Source: Orbilia blumenaviensis (Eukaryota > Ascomycota > Orbiliomycetes > Orbiliales > Orbiliaceae). Taken from it: 64,000 nucleotides of DNA. Location: NCBI GenBank assembly GCA_036872755.1, contig JAVHNS010000004.1, positions 434,001-498,000 on the forward strand, read 5' to 3'. This document shows positions 12,065-23,182 of this stretch, in pieces (position 1 is the stretch's first letter; every line of letters starts with the position of its first letter). The translations under genes were made by a program, and so were the position numbers. The notes under the pieces were generated by a model, which searched no databases, was not told where the DNA came from, and saw only the letters and a list, made by a program, of their open reading frames with translations.

Positions 12065-13104
12065 CATTGCTGCTACTACTACTGCTCCTGCTACATCACT
12101 TGCGACTAGCCACTGGACTTATTGTAATTTCTAGAGATTGGTGGTTGTAGAAATAATATGTCATTGTATTTTATAGTATACCTATATGTAACTGCTCAAG
12201 TACCTAGGTAGGTAGGAAGGAGTGTGTTGATGATGGATGGCTCTTCAAGTTGATGTGTAACAAGGTCCCGATTTGCAGTCGGGAATTAGTCGTCTATAAG
12301 CAGCGGAGTAGGTGGCTTGTTCGCGTTCGGGTTACTATTTCACAAACTGAAAACGTTTGCTACACCCGAATTGGGGTTTAATTGACTTAGTAGATGCCGT
12401 AGAACCGAGCTGGCTCCCTTCACATTTACGAGGTAGATATATCATCAATTGGTAGGCTGTCTAGCTCTCCTTTAACTTTTTTTTTCTCGAGGAAAATCGC
12501 GTATTCGCCGGCCGATTTTGCGGGCGTTCCTGGCATCTTGGCAGGCTTGGCACATGAAAATGCTCGGAACCCGTGCAGCCGGTTAACAACAGAGGCGAAA
12601 AAGTTCAGGAAGAGAATTGCCATGGAGGAGCCAATCTCAGGCCATTGTCAGGACGCTTTGAAAGAGTAGAGAAAGCTGGCGATGGTGTATATAAAGCTGT
12701 AGCTGCCCGGGTAACCTGTTGGAGCTTTGTACTCTGTAGTCCCCCCTTTCTTTTCTATTTATCTTGACATTTTATAATTGTTTTAAAGTATTCTTTCGTC
12801 GTTGGCGGATTGTCGTCGTTGTCGTTGTTGACTGTTTCCTCTTTTGGGTTGCGCTCTTTGCGGTGCTCGTTTGGGCCATCCCTTTCAAGCTTGTTCTCCC
12901 TTCTTTTCCTCTGACCTGGTCCCAGGCTGCTTGCTCGAACTTAAGTCCTTAAATATCCACCACAACATCCCAACAGTTTTTTCTGCGTTCCTTTCTTTTC
13001 CGTCCTTGTTCTCGTCCTTCATCCCTCGCCTTCTTTCTTTCTCCAGCTTCAATTGTCGTTGTGGTTGTCGTTGTTATATCACACCCGGGCTGCGCGCGAT
13101 TGCA

Positions 13105-14284
13105 ATGTAAGTTTCATCTCGCTTTGGTGTCCACGCCATAGCGCACAAAAAAAGCCAATTGGCGACAACTAACAAAGATGCTTGATATTTAGGTCGAATA
13201 CTACTTTCGTCCCTGATGGGGCCACATACTGGGCCCATTACGACCATATCGGCGAGATCAATGGCTCCTTCAATGTCTTCGAGAAGATGTGGGCTGCTTG
13301 GTACGCCTGGATTGCTAACGACGTCCTGGCCACCGGTATCATGTCCTTTGTCATGCACGAGACTGTCTACTTTGGTCGCAGCTTGCCATGGATGATCTGT
13401 GATGCTATTCCATATTTCCAACGTTGGAAGATTCAAGATGTTCGTCGCCCTTACCCCCTTTTTTGCTGCAGAATTCTTCCCTGGCAATATTGTCAAGCTT
13501 AAGTCTAAGTTTAGTTTTTTGACTAACATTGTATTGTGTCTTTTAGCAAAAAATTCCATCTGCTGCCCAGCAATGGCGATGCATCAAATCCGTCTTGTTC
13601 ACCCACTTCGTCGTCGAGCTCCCCCAGATCTGGCTTTTCCACCCGCTTGCAATGGCTGCTGGAATGTCTACCGATGTCCCATTCCCAGCATGGACCACCA
13701 TGGCCTTCCAGATCGCTATCTTCTTCGTCCTCGAGGACGCATGGCATTACTGGTTCCACCGTCTCTTCCACTGGGGTCCATTATACAAGAACATCCACAA
13801 GATCCATCACGAACACTCTGCTCCATTCGGTCTCGCCGCTGAATACGCCCACCCAGCCGAAGTCCTCATATTGGGTCTCGGTACCGTCTTCGCCCCAGTC
13901 GGCTACTGCTACTTCTCCACCGATTTCCATATTGTGACAATGTACATCTGGATCTGCCTCCGTCTCTTCCAGGCCATCGACGCCCACTCCGGCTACGACT
14001 TCCCATGGTCTCTACATCATTTCATCCCATTCTGGGCCGGAGCTTCGCACCATGACGTTCACCACGAGAAGTTTATTGGTAACTATGCCAGCAGCTTCAG
14101 ATGGTGGGATTACGTTTTGGACACTGAAGCTGGACCAGAGGCTCAGAAGCGCAGAAGGGACAAGAAGCGCGCTGAGAGGGATGCTAAGGCTCTTTTGGAG
14201 CAGCAGAAGTTGAGCATGGAGAGCATGGGCAAGGATGTATCCGTTATGGGATCGCAGATTGCTTGCGATAAGAAGAGTTTGTAA
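13105..14284 (+). CDS. erg25: C-4 methylsterol oxidase (Erg25)
   Basis: ER-membrane di-iron enzyme that oxidises the C-4 methyl groups of sterol intermediates in ergosterol synthesis. Exons are 13105..13106, 13193..13439 and 13547..14284 (328 residues). The start codon is split by the first intron: exon 1 gives AT and exon 2 gives G, producing [10 protein letters not shown], which matches the family N-terminus. This intron (86 bp) starts GTAAGT and has a ctaac branch site; intron 2 (107 bp) has an unusual GTTCGT donor. Iron-ligand motifs are HRLFH (about 154-158), HKIHH (167-171) and HHDVHH (251-256), with several membrane segments between. The C-terminus is a charged Lys/Arg/Glu tail slightly longer than usual. 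It is convergent with the acyltransferase gene. Confidence 0.95.
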
Positions 14285-14859
14285 ATTTACTCCTCGAAAG
14301 GGAGGTTTTGCTACTGGCTTCACATTCAAAAGACCTTTTAAATTTTTGAAAGGAAAGAGTTTATAGACGATGACGACCGATTCATTACCGGATAATACTT
14401 TCACACAAAACACCGACTGTTTTTTTACATATTTAATAATCAACGACTTGAAGAAAGAAAAGGAGGATGAGAGAAAAAGAAAGACTTTAGACTTTTTTTT
14501 TTGGTTTTTGTTTTCTGCTTTTTTTTTTGTTTTTATGGGCGGAGTTGTTGTAGTTAATTACTACTGGGATGGTTGATATGACTTAAACTTAACACTATAT
14601 TAATACCAGGGAAGATGGATTGGAGGGGGGAGGGAGAAGAGGAAGCTGTATATAATAAAGGGTTTTCTGTTTCCGAATATAACATAGCATGAGCGGAGAC
14701 GAGCGCCGATAGAAAGAAGAATTAAAACATTTTACTTTTGAAACAATCGTTTTCCCCTCCACGTTTTTATTACTATAAGAATGTTACAAAGAATGAGGAT
14801 AGATAAGCAAGTGGCATTTCTAGAATAGGGCTATATATGTGTACGTAAGAGGAGGCTGA
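14285..14859. other. Intergenic region between convergent genes
   Basis: AT- and A-rich sequence joining the 3' ends of erg25 (+) and the acyltransferase gene (-). It holds T-rich runs and AATAAA-like sequences suited to 3' UTRs. No gene is seen. Confidence 0.6.
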
Positions 14860-16302
14860 TTATCTAGAGATTCCCAATCCGGTGTAAACACCATCGATCA
14901 GCGTGCTTGTAAACTGCTTTACGAACTCATCCTCGTGGAACCTGCGGTTATAGCACGCTGCAAGCCTAAGCTTTGACCTGAAAGTGTACAGGAACAGTAT
15001 TATCTTCGTATTCCCCTGAACCTGACCAACCCAGAAATCATCAATTCCTATCCTCCCTTCTCCCATTTCCTGTCCATCTTTCTGTGAGTCAGCAGCAACA
15101 GTTAGGTATTTCTCCACAATCCCAAGACTGGACAACACGACTGTTGCCTTTCCTGAAAAGCTGTTTTGCGCGATTACCCCTGCTTCTACAAATTGTTGGA
15201 ATATCTTCCCCTGTGGGGTGTGAGATATGATATTTTCTTTGTCTTCTTTCCAGTCATTATAGGCTGCTTTTACGGTGTTTGCTAGTGATACGAATGGTGT
15301 CGAGGTTGTGATTGGCATTACTGGCATTGGAGAAGTAACAGCGAATAACGCAGCGTGAGCTGCGGTGTTATACGGTGCAGGGAAAGTATCACGTAATGAA
15401 GTTGGCAAGCTAGTTGTGAAATCTCCCGATTGAGCACCCGTGAGTTTTAAGATTGTGAGGCCTATTGAAGCGGTGAATGCTGTTGTTATGGTGATGTTAT
15501 GGGATTTACAGGCGGATAGGAGCGAGGTGGTTTGGGAGGTTGTGAAGGTGTGGTCCTGACGGGTGGATTCGAAGTCTGTTAGGGTGGGTTTTAGAGGGAG
15601 GCCTATTGGAGTTGATGAGAGATATTTTTTGACGATGAGGTTTATGCGGGCGATTAGTTGGTCGGATGCTTCTGTGGTTTTTGCAATTTCGGACATGGAG
15701 GGGCTTAGGAGGGTGGGGTTTTCGGTTTGGAGTGTTTCGATTGTTTGTGGTGATGATGATTGCGAAGAGAGGAGGTGGGTTAGGAAGTTATTGATGAGCA
15801 TGAAGGAGCCGATGCCGTCGGTTAGTTCGTGACGAAGCTGGAAGAAGAGAGAGTTTGTGGAAGGGGAGTAGTAGCATTCTGCGGTTTTGGGACATGGACA
15901 GTTTGCGGATATTTGTTTTATTGTCTTTTTCTTCCTGTTTTCTATTGCTTCTACTTGTTCTTCCACTCCCTTTTCGTCATCGTTTAAGATTTTGAAGGTG
16001 GAGTCTACCCATTCATCGATCTGGGATGGTGATTGCATGCGAAAATCGAACCCGGCGGGTGTTATGTCGCATCCGAGGATGGGGTGGGCATAGCGGAGGC
16101 AACGCCATGCTGATTTTAGGGATTGAATAGAGACAGAGGTGGAAGAGGAGAAGGTTACACCAACTACGACAGCCCTTTGTGGGAGAGAAGGGTTCAATGT
16201 GACCATGTAGTATTCGTATTTCTCGATGGGATCGAAGGGACGTTGATAGTGCAAGGGGGAAGGAGAGCGCCAGGCTAGTGGATGAGACTCCGTGTTTTCC
16301 AT
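14860..16302 (-). CDS. CoA-dependent acyltransferase, condensation/TRI3-like fold
   Basis: A single-exon protein of 480 residues beginning with a true ATG at 16300-16302. The sequence HELTDGIG (His158, Asp162) is the HxxxD catalytic motif of the BAHD/condensation-domain superfamily, at the expected position about one third along. The N-terminal RPFDPIEKYEYYM and C-terminal IGIDDFWVGQV regions resemble fungal acetyltransferases of the trichothecene TRI3/alcohol acetyltransferase kind. It probably moves an acyl group from CoA to an alcohol or amine; the substrate cannot be read from sequence. No other secondary-metabolite genes flank it, so a role outside a biosynthetic cluster is as likely. 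No signal peptide or membrane segment is evident. Confidence 0.75.
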   Translation of the reverse strand: MENTESHPLAWRSPSPLHYQRPFDPIEKYEYYMVTLNPSLPQRAVVVGVTFSSSTSVSIQSLKSAWRCLRYAHPILGCDITPAGFDFRMQSPSQIDEWVDSTFKILNDDEKGVEEQVEAIENRKKKTIKQISANCPCPKTAECYYSPSTNSLFFQLRHELTDGIGSFMLINNFLTHLLSSQSSSPQTIETLQTENPTLLSPSMSEIAKTTEASDQLIARINLIVKKYLSSTPIGLPLKPTLTDFESTRQDHTFTTSQTTSLLSACKSHNITITTAFTASIGLTILKLTGAQSGDFTTSLPTSLRDTFPAPYNTAAHAALFAVTSPMPVMPITTSTPFVSLANTVKAAYNDWKEDKENIISHTPQGKIFQQFVEAGVIAQNSFSGKATVVLSSLGIVEKYLTVAADSQKDGQEMGEGRIGIDDFWVGQVQGNTKIILFLYTFRSKLRLAACYNRRFHEDEFVKQFTSTLIDGVYTGLGISR

Positions 16303-18020
16303 TTCTTTTTTTTGTTTTGTATATATTTTTGTATATATTTTGTCTTTAGGAGATAGAAAAGGAGATGAAGGACCGATAGTTTTTGATATGGAGAAATAAA
16401 CAAATCTTTAAGACTCTCTGGTCGATGAAGATTAGATATAGGGATATTCGTATTACTATTATATATGTATGGCTCGTTTTCGGCGCTTAGGTGTGTGTAT
16501 AGCTGACAACATTAATTATTAGATCGTTGCACTGTTCACACACTTTATATAGAGTCCCAGGGTGGGGGCGGCATACCTGAACTAAAGATATCTGAATAGG
16601 CCTTTGGTCTATATTCCGAAGTCCAAGACCGAAGCCGAGCGAATTCGTATATGTCTTCGTCAACAGCGAAGGAGTGGCGTTTGTACTGGTGCAACCTTCT
16701 GGTGACAGGAGCTTCCCGTCGGCAGTTGAAATATATACTTCTAGTGTTGAGAATGTGGAGCCTATTATATTGTGTGCCTGATGCTCCAAGTGTGAAATAT
16801 GACATGGGCACACTCCACTTCCTATGCATTTATATATCCATTTTCTCTCCTTTTTCAACCGAATGGAACGGCTGATATGATTTCTTTTACTTCAGCTCAT
16901 AACGTTAGAAGCTGAGAAAGTTTATACGACCGAATTTGTCTGGGTTTTTCTTCTTCTTCTTCTTTTTTTTAAACTTTGGAAGAATTGCGAGAGAAAAAAC
17001 AGATAGTGGGTGCAGCCTGGCAATTCAGCCGGTCAGCGTTATGTTCGTATACAACAATTCAATTGAGTTGTCACTTACGAGGGGCAAAGAGAGATAGTGG
17101 AGACCGATAAGTCCACATCCGTTTGATACGTCGATTCGAATCCAGCGGGCGTTTTCCCTAAAACGCTCCGAATTGCGTCTGGAACAGCCCGACTTGGCCG
17201 TTTACAGTGTAAACTTAAGTATATAAGTACCCAGGTATATACACTTTTCAGGCATGGTGTACGATCATATACATATGTAGCTGCAGGGGCTGATGTCATG
17301 TCGCTGCCTCTTTTTTGGAACCGGTTAACCTTGAAACCGACTTAATTGGCCGGATGTACTTTTTCTCTGGTAGGGCTGAAGTGCATATTGCTATGTCATC
17401 ATCGTCGTAAGTTCGAATGCACGCCAACAATGCATGCTGTGCTTATGTTACTGCGCTGCACTGGTCCTGGTGGCTTGATGATCCAAAGGCTGGTTCACAG
17501 TATTGTTCAGCAGGTGTGAAAGGAGTAAGCAAGTAAGGAAACACTTACCGAATGAAGCGCTGATGACCATGCCGGTACCGAGTGGCAAGTCATAGATGCA
17601 TATATTAGATGTTGATGCAAATGCAAGTGCAATGAGCCCGAGCTTCTAGAACGTCTCGAGTGCTTAGCTCTTGGTTTGTCGAATATGGGTTGTCGTTGAT
17701 ATCATTGGTTGGGAGGAAGTTGCGGCTTAAAAAACTGGATGCGTCCGCCAAACAAGAAAAAAACACGCGCCTGTTCTTTGTTCTCCCTCTCCAACCATCA
17801 TCATCATCATCATCAACCATCACCACCGTCCGTCCTCACTACTATCACCACCATCAACATCTACGTCACACAGCCTCATATCATCAACTCTCCGTCGCAG
17901 CGACGCTCCTGATTACATAATTATATTTTTCTGGGTTCCATTGCCTTCTCTTAGATCAGTCAATCCGTCCAACACTGGTATATTTCTGCATCAGCCAACA
18001 CCAATCACCTGACCTATCCA
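16303..18020. other. Divergent promoter region
   Basis: This 1.7-kb interval lies between the acyltransferase gene (-) and the RNPS1-like gene (+) and must hold both promoters. A CTT/TC-rich patch is at about 16948-16970. Near 17795-17870, before the SR-protein start, is a pyrimidine- and CAT/CAC-rich stretch typical of fungal 5' UTRs. Short frames at 16487-16858 and 17075-17299 (-) do not look like proteins. Confidence 0.55.
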
Positions 18021-19217
18021 ATGTCTCCTTCGCCGCCTCCGACCCGTGGTCGGTCGTACAGCCGATCCCGTTCCCCACGTACCGGAGCACGCGACTACAC
18101 TCCTACTGCTCGCGAGGGAGGCCGAGGTCGTTCCTATCCCCGTTCCAGATCTCCGCGCTCCCGAAGCCCACGCTCCGGATCCCGTTCTCGCTCTTACACA
18201 AGATCTCGCAGCCCAGCAGCAGCAGCTCCTGCTCGTAATCCTGCTGCTGCCGGTGCAGGTGGAGATGGTGGATACGGAGGCAATGGTGGTAGTCCCAGAC
18301 GTCGTGGAGGCGGACGGGGTAGGAGCTATTCGAGGAGTTTGAGTCGAAGTCGCAGCAGGACCAGGAGCTATTCTAGAAGTCGAAGTCCCTACAATCGCAG
18401 AGGTGGTGCCGGTGGTGCCGGTGGTGCACAAGGTGGCCGGTTTAAGTCTAGGAGCTACAGCCGTAGCCTGAGTCCTGCTGGTCCATTGGGGCTGCCTGGC
18501 GGGAAGAGCTCAAAGGTAACCTCGCTCACCTTTTTTTTTTTTTTTTCGCTTGCATAATCCACAAAAACTAAGAGCGATATGTTCTGTTTTGATGCTAATG
18601 ATAATAACCAATTTGGTAACTAGATTGTTGTCGAAAAACTCACAAAGAACATGACAGTTGGCCACATAAACGAGATTTTTGGCGTCTACGGCTCAATCAA
18701 GGACATCGACATGCCTATGAACAGGATGTTCAACACCAACAGAGGTGTTGTCTATGTCATCTACACCTCTCCACAGGCGGCACAGAACGCTATCGCCCAC
18801 ATGCACGAAGGACAGATCGATGGTAGTACCGTGAGCGTTTCATTGGTCATTCCAAAGAGGCCTGTCGGCGGGTACAAAGGATCTGGGAGGAGAGGAAGAT
18901 TTGGAGCTGGCGGTGGAGCCGGCGGTGGAGGAAGGAGCAGAAGCAGGAGTCCCAGGAGGGGAGGGGATAGTTATAGGCCGGTTGGAGGCGGTGGAAGCGG
19001 GAGTGGTACCGGTGGAAGGGGAAGACGCAGTCCCAGTTACAGTAGCTACGGAAGCCGAAGCAGGTCCAGGTCGAGAACCAGATCCAGGTCCAGGTCCAGA
19101 TCGAGGTCGGACAGCAGGAGCAGGAGTCGTAGCCGTAGTCGGAGCAGGAGCTACTCCAGCTCGCCAAAACGACAGGGTAGGGGAGGCGGCGGAGGCGGCG
19201 GCGGCCGTAGAAGGTGA
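18021..19217 (+). CDS. SR-type RNA-binding protein, RNPS1/SR45-like
   Basis: Nuclear splicing factor of 362 residues; exons are 18021..18515 and 18624..19217, joined in phase 0 by a 108-bp intron with a GTAACC donor. The protein is RS domain - RRM - RS domain. Residues 1-165 are rich in RS/SR dipeptides with a Gly/Ala patch. The RRM starts at about residue 166 (IVVEKLTKNMT) and has the RNPS1-type signature VGHINEIFGVYGSIKDIDMP and RGVVYVIYTSPQAAQNAI. A Gly/Arg/Ser-rich tail follows, ending in a poly-Gly RRR terminus. RNPS1 relatives act in the exon-junction complex and splicing activation; that role is inferred from family resemblance. The repeats create large open frames on both strands that are not genes. 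Confidence 0.88.
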
Positions 19218-20251
19218 TTACAAAAGATTCGGCCATCTCCTAAGCCCAACAAGTGATTGGAAGATCTTCTAGCGGCTCCCTTTGGTGCGAAACTGCAAAA
19301 TCACCTACAGAAAGAAAGATCTCTTGATTTTTTTTTACCCTCCCTCCCTCTTCCTCTTCTCGATTGCACTTTTCTTCTTATTTCATGTATTAATAGGATA
19401 TCGTAAGACTTGCCGGGGTTGCCTTTTTCTGCGTTTTGCCCTTTTCACTCTTGTCCGATAATGATCTTTTTTTTTTTTTTTTTTTTTGGTAGAAAATTAA
19501 TAATACAATCTCAAATAAAATAAATCAAGTATGAGTGAGTGAGTGGATCTAGCAGTGTGAAGCGCTTACGGCTTTGTGAAAGCTAGGTTATGAGACCAAA
19601 CTCGATGAAGGTTTCTTCTATCCTTATGTCCTCTTATAAGGTTCGTATGCATATATCGAAACTCTAAAAGCGAACCACGGATAATATAAAAAGCCGGCCA
19701 TCGATGCACCACATTTAGTCTTGTAGCGACATTAAAATGTATGATTGGGGGTGCATCTACTGGCTCGACTATAGCCAGCTAGCACCTCTATCGAGCTATC
19801 CTAAGGCTGGGGTCACACAAGCTACACAAATGTCTACGGCAATTGTAATAGACAATCTTCTCACCAGAACAGGATCACAATCTGTAGCTCTAGTAAATCA
19901 CCGCTTCACCATTTAACCTTCTTCCAAACCCACCATACCCCCCCGTATCGCCGATATAATCACAACCATCATGTAAGCCTATTCACTGTCTCCATCCAAA
20001 AACCTTTGCCACAATGGATGCCTTAGCTTTAGGTTAGCTAAGCAGCCAACTGGTCCCACTGTGTAACAATTACGACACTAGTTTCATAAAAAAATATCTA
20101 ACTAATTAACCTAACTAACACATACTCGCGACTTGGCCCACCTGTATATATTTAAGCCTCAAAGATCTGGATACCTCTATCCTGATTGGCCCGGCCACTT
20201 GTTAAACCGAAACGAGACATAACAAAGTGAAGAACGAAAAAACCAAAAAAA
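19218..20251. other. Intergenic region
   Basis: The 3' side of the RNPS1-like gene, with a 21-bp T run at 19467-19487. No coding sequence is seen. The last part leads to a weak small-gene candidate at 20252. Confidence 0.55.
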
Positions 20252-20668
20252 ATGCCTCCCCAACCACAACGTTCAAAGCCAACTGGAGGCGATACTGGGT
20301 CTGCTAATAGCGTTGTTGGTGGGCGTAGCAAAGCTGCCCCGGAAGCTTTGCTTTTGCTGACGCAGCAGGGTTCTGGAAGCCACTCTAAGGGGGTAGGAGG
20401 GAACGGTGAGAGATGGGTTATGAAACCAGTTGAGTATGACCCGCATGGGTATGGAGATCGGTTTGGGTAAGTTTCTACACTACTCATATCTTTTAGCGCA
20501 CCTTTTTTTTTATTAAAAAAAGTTGTGATTTTGTTGCATGGGATGAAGTTTATATGAGGGGATAAATCAAAGTATATGTAGCTGATTGAAAAATCGTATG
20601 GTCTACGAAAATATAGCTTCGAGGTCGTTATTCAAAAGTAACTTTTCTAGGTTATAGGGCGGGTTCTT
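20252..20668 (+). CDS. Possible small two-exon gene, unknown function
   Basis: The ATG at 20252 follows an A-rich stretch and opens 71 codons (MPPQPQRSKPTGG... to GYGDRF), then a good GTAAGT donor at 20467. Splicing to the acceptor at about 20651 (ttttctag) would add a few residues and stop near 20668, giving a protein of about 78 residues. The composition (Pro/Gly/Ser-rich with an EYDPHGYGDRFG end) looks non-random, and the frame uses normal codons. I do not recognise it. It could equally be a remnant first exon whose downstream part is lost. The acceptor is a guess. Confidence 0.3.
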
Positions 20669-20877
20669 AGGAGAGATGGCCTACAGATAGCTTAGAACAA
20701 TGCAATGCGAGGCTATATTTTGGTACCAAAATACAACGTTTCTTGGGTTGCTCGTAGAGGGTTACACTAGGCTTGGCTTCCATTGGTTCTATACTTATCT
20801 AAGTTAAGTAGTTGTATAGCTATTAATATTATAATTAAAAGTGGGACGGTCCGTTTGACATGTCGTTCTTATGCTGT

Positions 20878-23182
20878 TCAGAAGTGGTCCAAGGCCCCTC
20901 GTCTCGGAGCCTCGAGGGCGCCAGGCCACTGTAATTGCCTTATTCCGTTGTATGCTGGCTTAGGGTCGCCATCTTTGCTCACGTGTTTCCTGCGTAGCTT
21001 GTATAGGCGTTCTAGTGGGTCCGGATGCCCTTGACCTATATTGCCTTGTTGTATAAGGATGGCGAGTATTCCAGCGACCTGTGGCGCTGCTGGAGCAGGG
21101 GCCAAGCCTCTAGTCAGCATATGTCCGATACACAGGAAAACATCTCAACGCAAGTATGTATACGTATGTATATAATTCTAGGGCTATTATAGCTAGACCT
21201 AGGTACCTACAGAAGGATGTTCCGTCAACCTCTTCGTAAGCTAGGTTCCAGTCGCCATCGGGTGGCTCTAGGCCCATGCCGACTGATCTCACCGTCAATA
21301 CTCCTACACTAAGGGCGGAGATTTTGACATAGTCGGCGGCCTGGTGAACGTTCTGGTAATCGTCGTCGTGTCCACCGACTACGACTAGGTTTTTCAATTT
21401 TTTGTCGGCACCAAGGACCCCGGGGAAGGTGTCCACTAGCGCTCTCCTCTTTTTAGTCTATCATAAAATATTAGTAATTGCTAGGCTAGATATCTGCCGC
21501 TACCAGCAGAACGTTCAAACTAGCTGGTGAGCATAGGATCTGAGAGAAGGCTCAGGAACTAACACTTAGTTTGTTTCCAGCGGCTACAACAAAATAACAC
21601 ACCATTTTTGCCCACCCTTTAATCATCTTCCGTAGTATGTACTCGGTAAAACGTTTGTCCATGGTCTCTATTGCAACCGTTGATACTATGACGCAGGGTT
21701 GAAGACGTTCTTGGTCGGTATAGCTGTAAAATCTCCGGCTATCTAAGTGGTCCATGATGTGGTCATATACCTTTAAATGGGCTTCCAGCCATGTGTATTG
21801 GGGAAACCCATCTCCTTGCCGTCCTGCCTTGACCGCGATGATCTGTGCCCCAGTTGCCACTCCTACTGTTTTCCCCACGATTTTGGCTATTACAGCGGAG
21901 CCATGATGTACTAGAATATCTTCCTCTTCTTCTTCTCCTTCTTCAGCCGCGCCGGGAATAATGAAGTGATCGTCTCCTTCTTCTTCAAGCGAGTTTTTCC
22001 CCGCGTATATCCAATCTTTGAAATACGCGTCTTGAAATTCCTAAAAAGGAGAGAGACAGAGAGAGACAAAGAGAAAACAGCTGTTTAATATATTGATATA
22101 CTTAAACATTAGAGTTGCGGTAGGTAAAGATGTTACTAAACTTACTGGATGTCGCGTATCGCACCCTGAGTCTATGACATATACATCAACTCCTATTCCT
22201 CCTTGTTTCCATCGGAATGCGCTTGTACCAAAATCATTAACCTGGCGCTCGATAGTTCGGCCCAGGGGTGTAGAGAGAGATATCTGATCGTAGCCTGCGT
22301 TTTCTATCCTCTCAATCTCATATTGCATGCCCTCGAAAGCTCTAGAATGCAATTGTTTGGAGCTCGAATTGGGCGATTCCTTAGGGAGTTTTGTTCGTCT
22401 GCGACCCAATTTAAATAAATTATGTACCTTTTTGAATTCCGTTGATTCTTTATATACTGTATTGTGGCTAGTTATTGCGCGAAACTGGAGACCAGGTTTG
22501 TGCTCCTTGTCAATATCGCGTGCGAGCAACTCTTCTTGATCACTCTCCGTGAGATGTTTTATGCTGACTTCGCCGTTATTCGCTTTATAATGCCACGGGT
22601 AAAAGAGCTAAAGTGTATATGCATTCAAATCAGTATCATAAGGATCTCGGATATATTAGGTTGCATGGCATATGGCGAGCATGCACATACACGCACAGAG
22701 CATCATCGAAATTTCGAAACCTGAGACTTCGTATAACTAAATGTATTATGTAGAATTAAACCGACGTCATTTTACCAGATAACACGTACCTGAGCCTTAA
22801 ACTTCCTGGTGATGGCGAGTATATCATTCTCATCAACCCATGGCATTGTGTCTACGACGAGCCCAATCAATCCTAGATATTTGCTATCGATCTTATGGAT
22901 CGCAAACTTCGCCGGCGGTAGAAGATAGGGCCAAAATTCCGTCATTAAACTGACCGGTAGTTCGGCATCTAACTCTTTCTTAGACCAATTCTCCATCCCC
23001 TGCGGCAGTCCTGTGGGATTTTCTCTCACGTTGTACCAGTATCTCTTGTGGCTCTTTTCCCATGTTCCTATTTTTGGATACCATTCGTTGAGGCCTTGGG
23101 TATTATCTGCTGCTACCTTCGGGTTATGTAGAAAAAAATAAAGCAATAAAGAGGAGTAGAGTATCGTGGATGGTACGTCCAT
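20878..23182 (-). CDS. Secreted subtilisin-like serine protease A (S8)
   Basis: Predicted secreted endoprotease of 596 residues. Exons on the minus strand are 22790..23182, 22146..22607, 21564..22040, 21211..21457 and 20878..21089. A signal peptide is visible at residues 1-25 (hydrophobic SSLLLYFFL). A long N-terminal region with PKIGTWEKSH and YLGLIGL precedes the catalytic domain and probably acts as a propeptide. The catalytic set is complete: Asp277 (YVIDSG), His331 (HHGSAV), oxyanion Asn441 (AAGN) and Ser525 (DGTSFSAPQVAG, formed only after splicing exon 4 to exon 5). A poly-Glu loop sits just before His331. Introns are 182, 105, 106 and 121 bp, in phases 0,0,0,1. It is the downstream member of a tandem pair. 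Extracellular protein degradation, possibly of host or prey tissue, is an inference. Confidence 0.87.

Larger units (their letters stand above)
8501..13104. other. 4.6-kb intergenic region
   Basis: No gene is recognised. The first 450 bp serve as the upstream region of the zinc-finger gene; A/T-rich low complexity lies at 8840-8900 and an (AG)10 microsatellite at 8939-8958. A GGTCTCGTT core lies at 9207-9215 (-). Simple CTTGCC- and TAGC-type repetitive sequence spans about 9900-10030. TACCTAGGTA palindromes occur at about 9263, 10525 and 12201. A dense core-repeat cluster is at 11106-11179, and a 22-bp sequence shared with the element at 26876-27053 is at 12043-12064. The last 350 bp are T- and CT-rich, as expected of the erg25 promoter/5' UTR. 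The short frames here (for example 9203-9445, 10630-10941, 12426-12623) look random. Confidence 0.6.

Noticed and set aside
13399..13937. Two + strand frames of 133-147 codons overlapping erg25
   Set aside because: Out of frame with the conserved histidine motifs; the second erg25 intron explains the overlap.
16487..16858. 123- and 94-codon minus-strand frames upstream of the acyltransferase gene
   Set aside because: Mixed random composition, no conserved motif, and located in a divergent promoter.
17125..17155. GATTCGAATCC resembling a tRNA T-loop
   Set aside because: The flanking bases do not form a T stem, and no acceptor or anticodon stem can be built around it.
18046..19272. Several frames overlapping the RNPS1-like gene on both strands
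   Set aside because: They arise from the RS and Gly repeats. Only the frame joined by the phase-0 intron contains the RRM.
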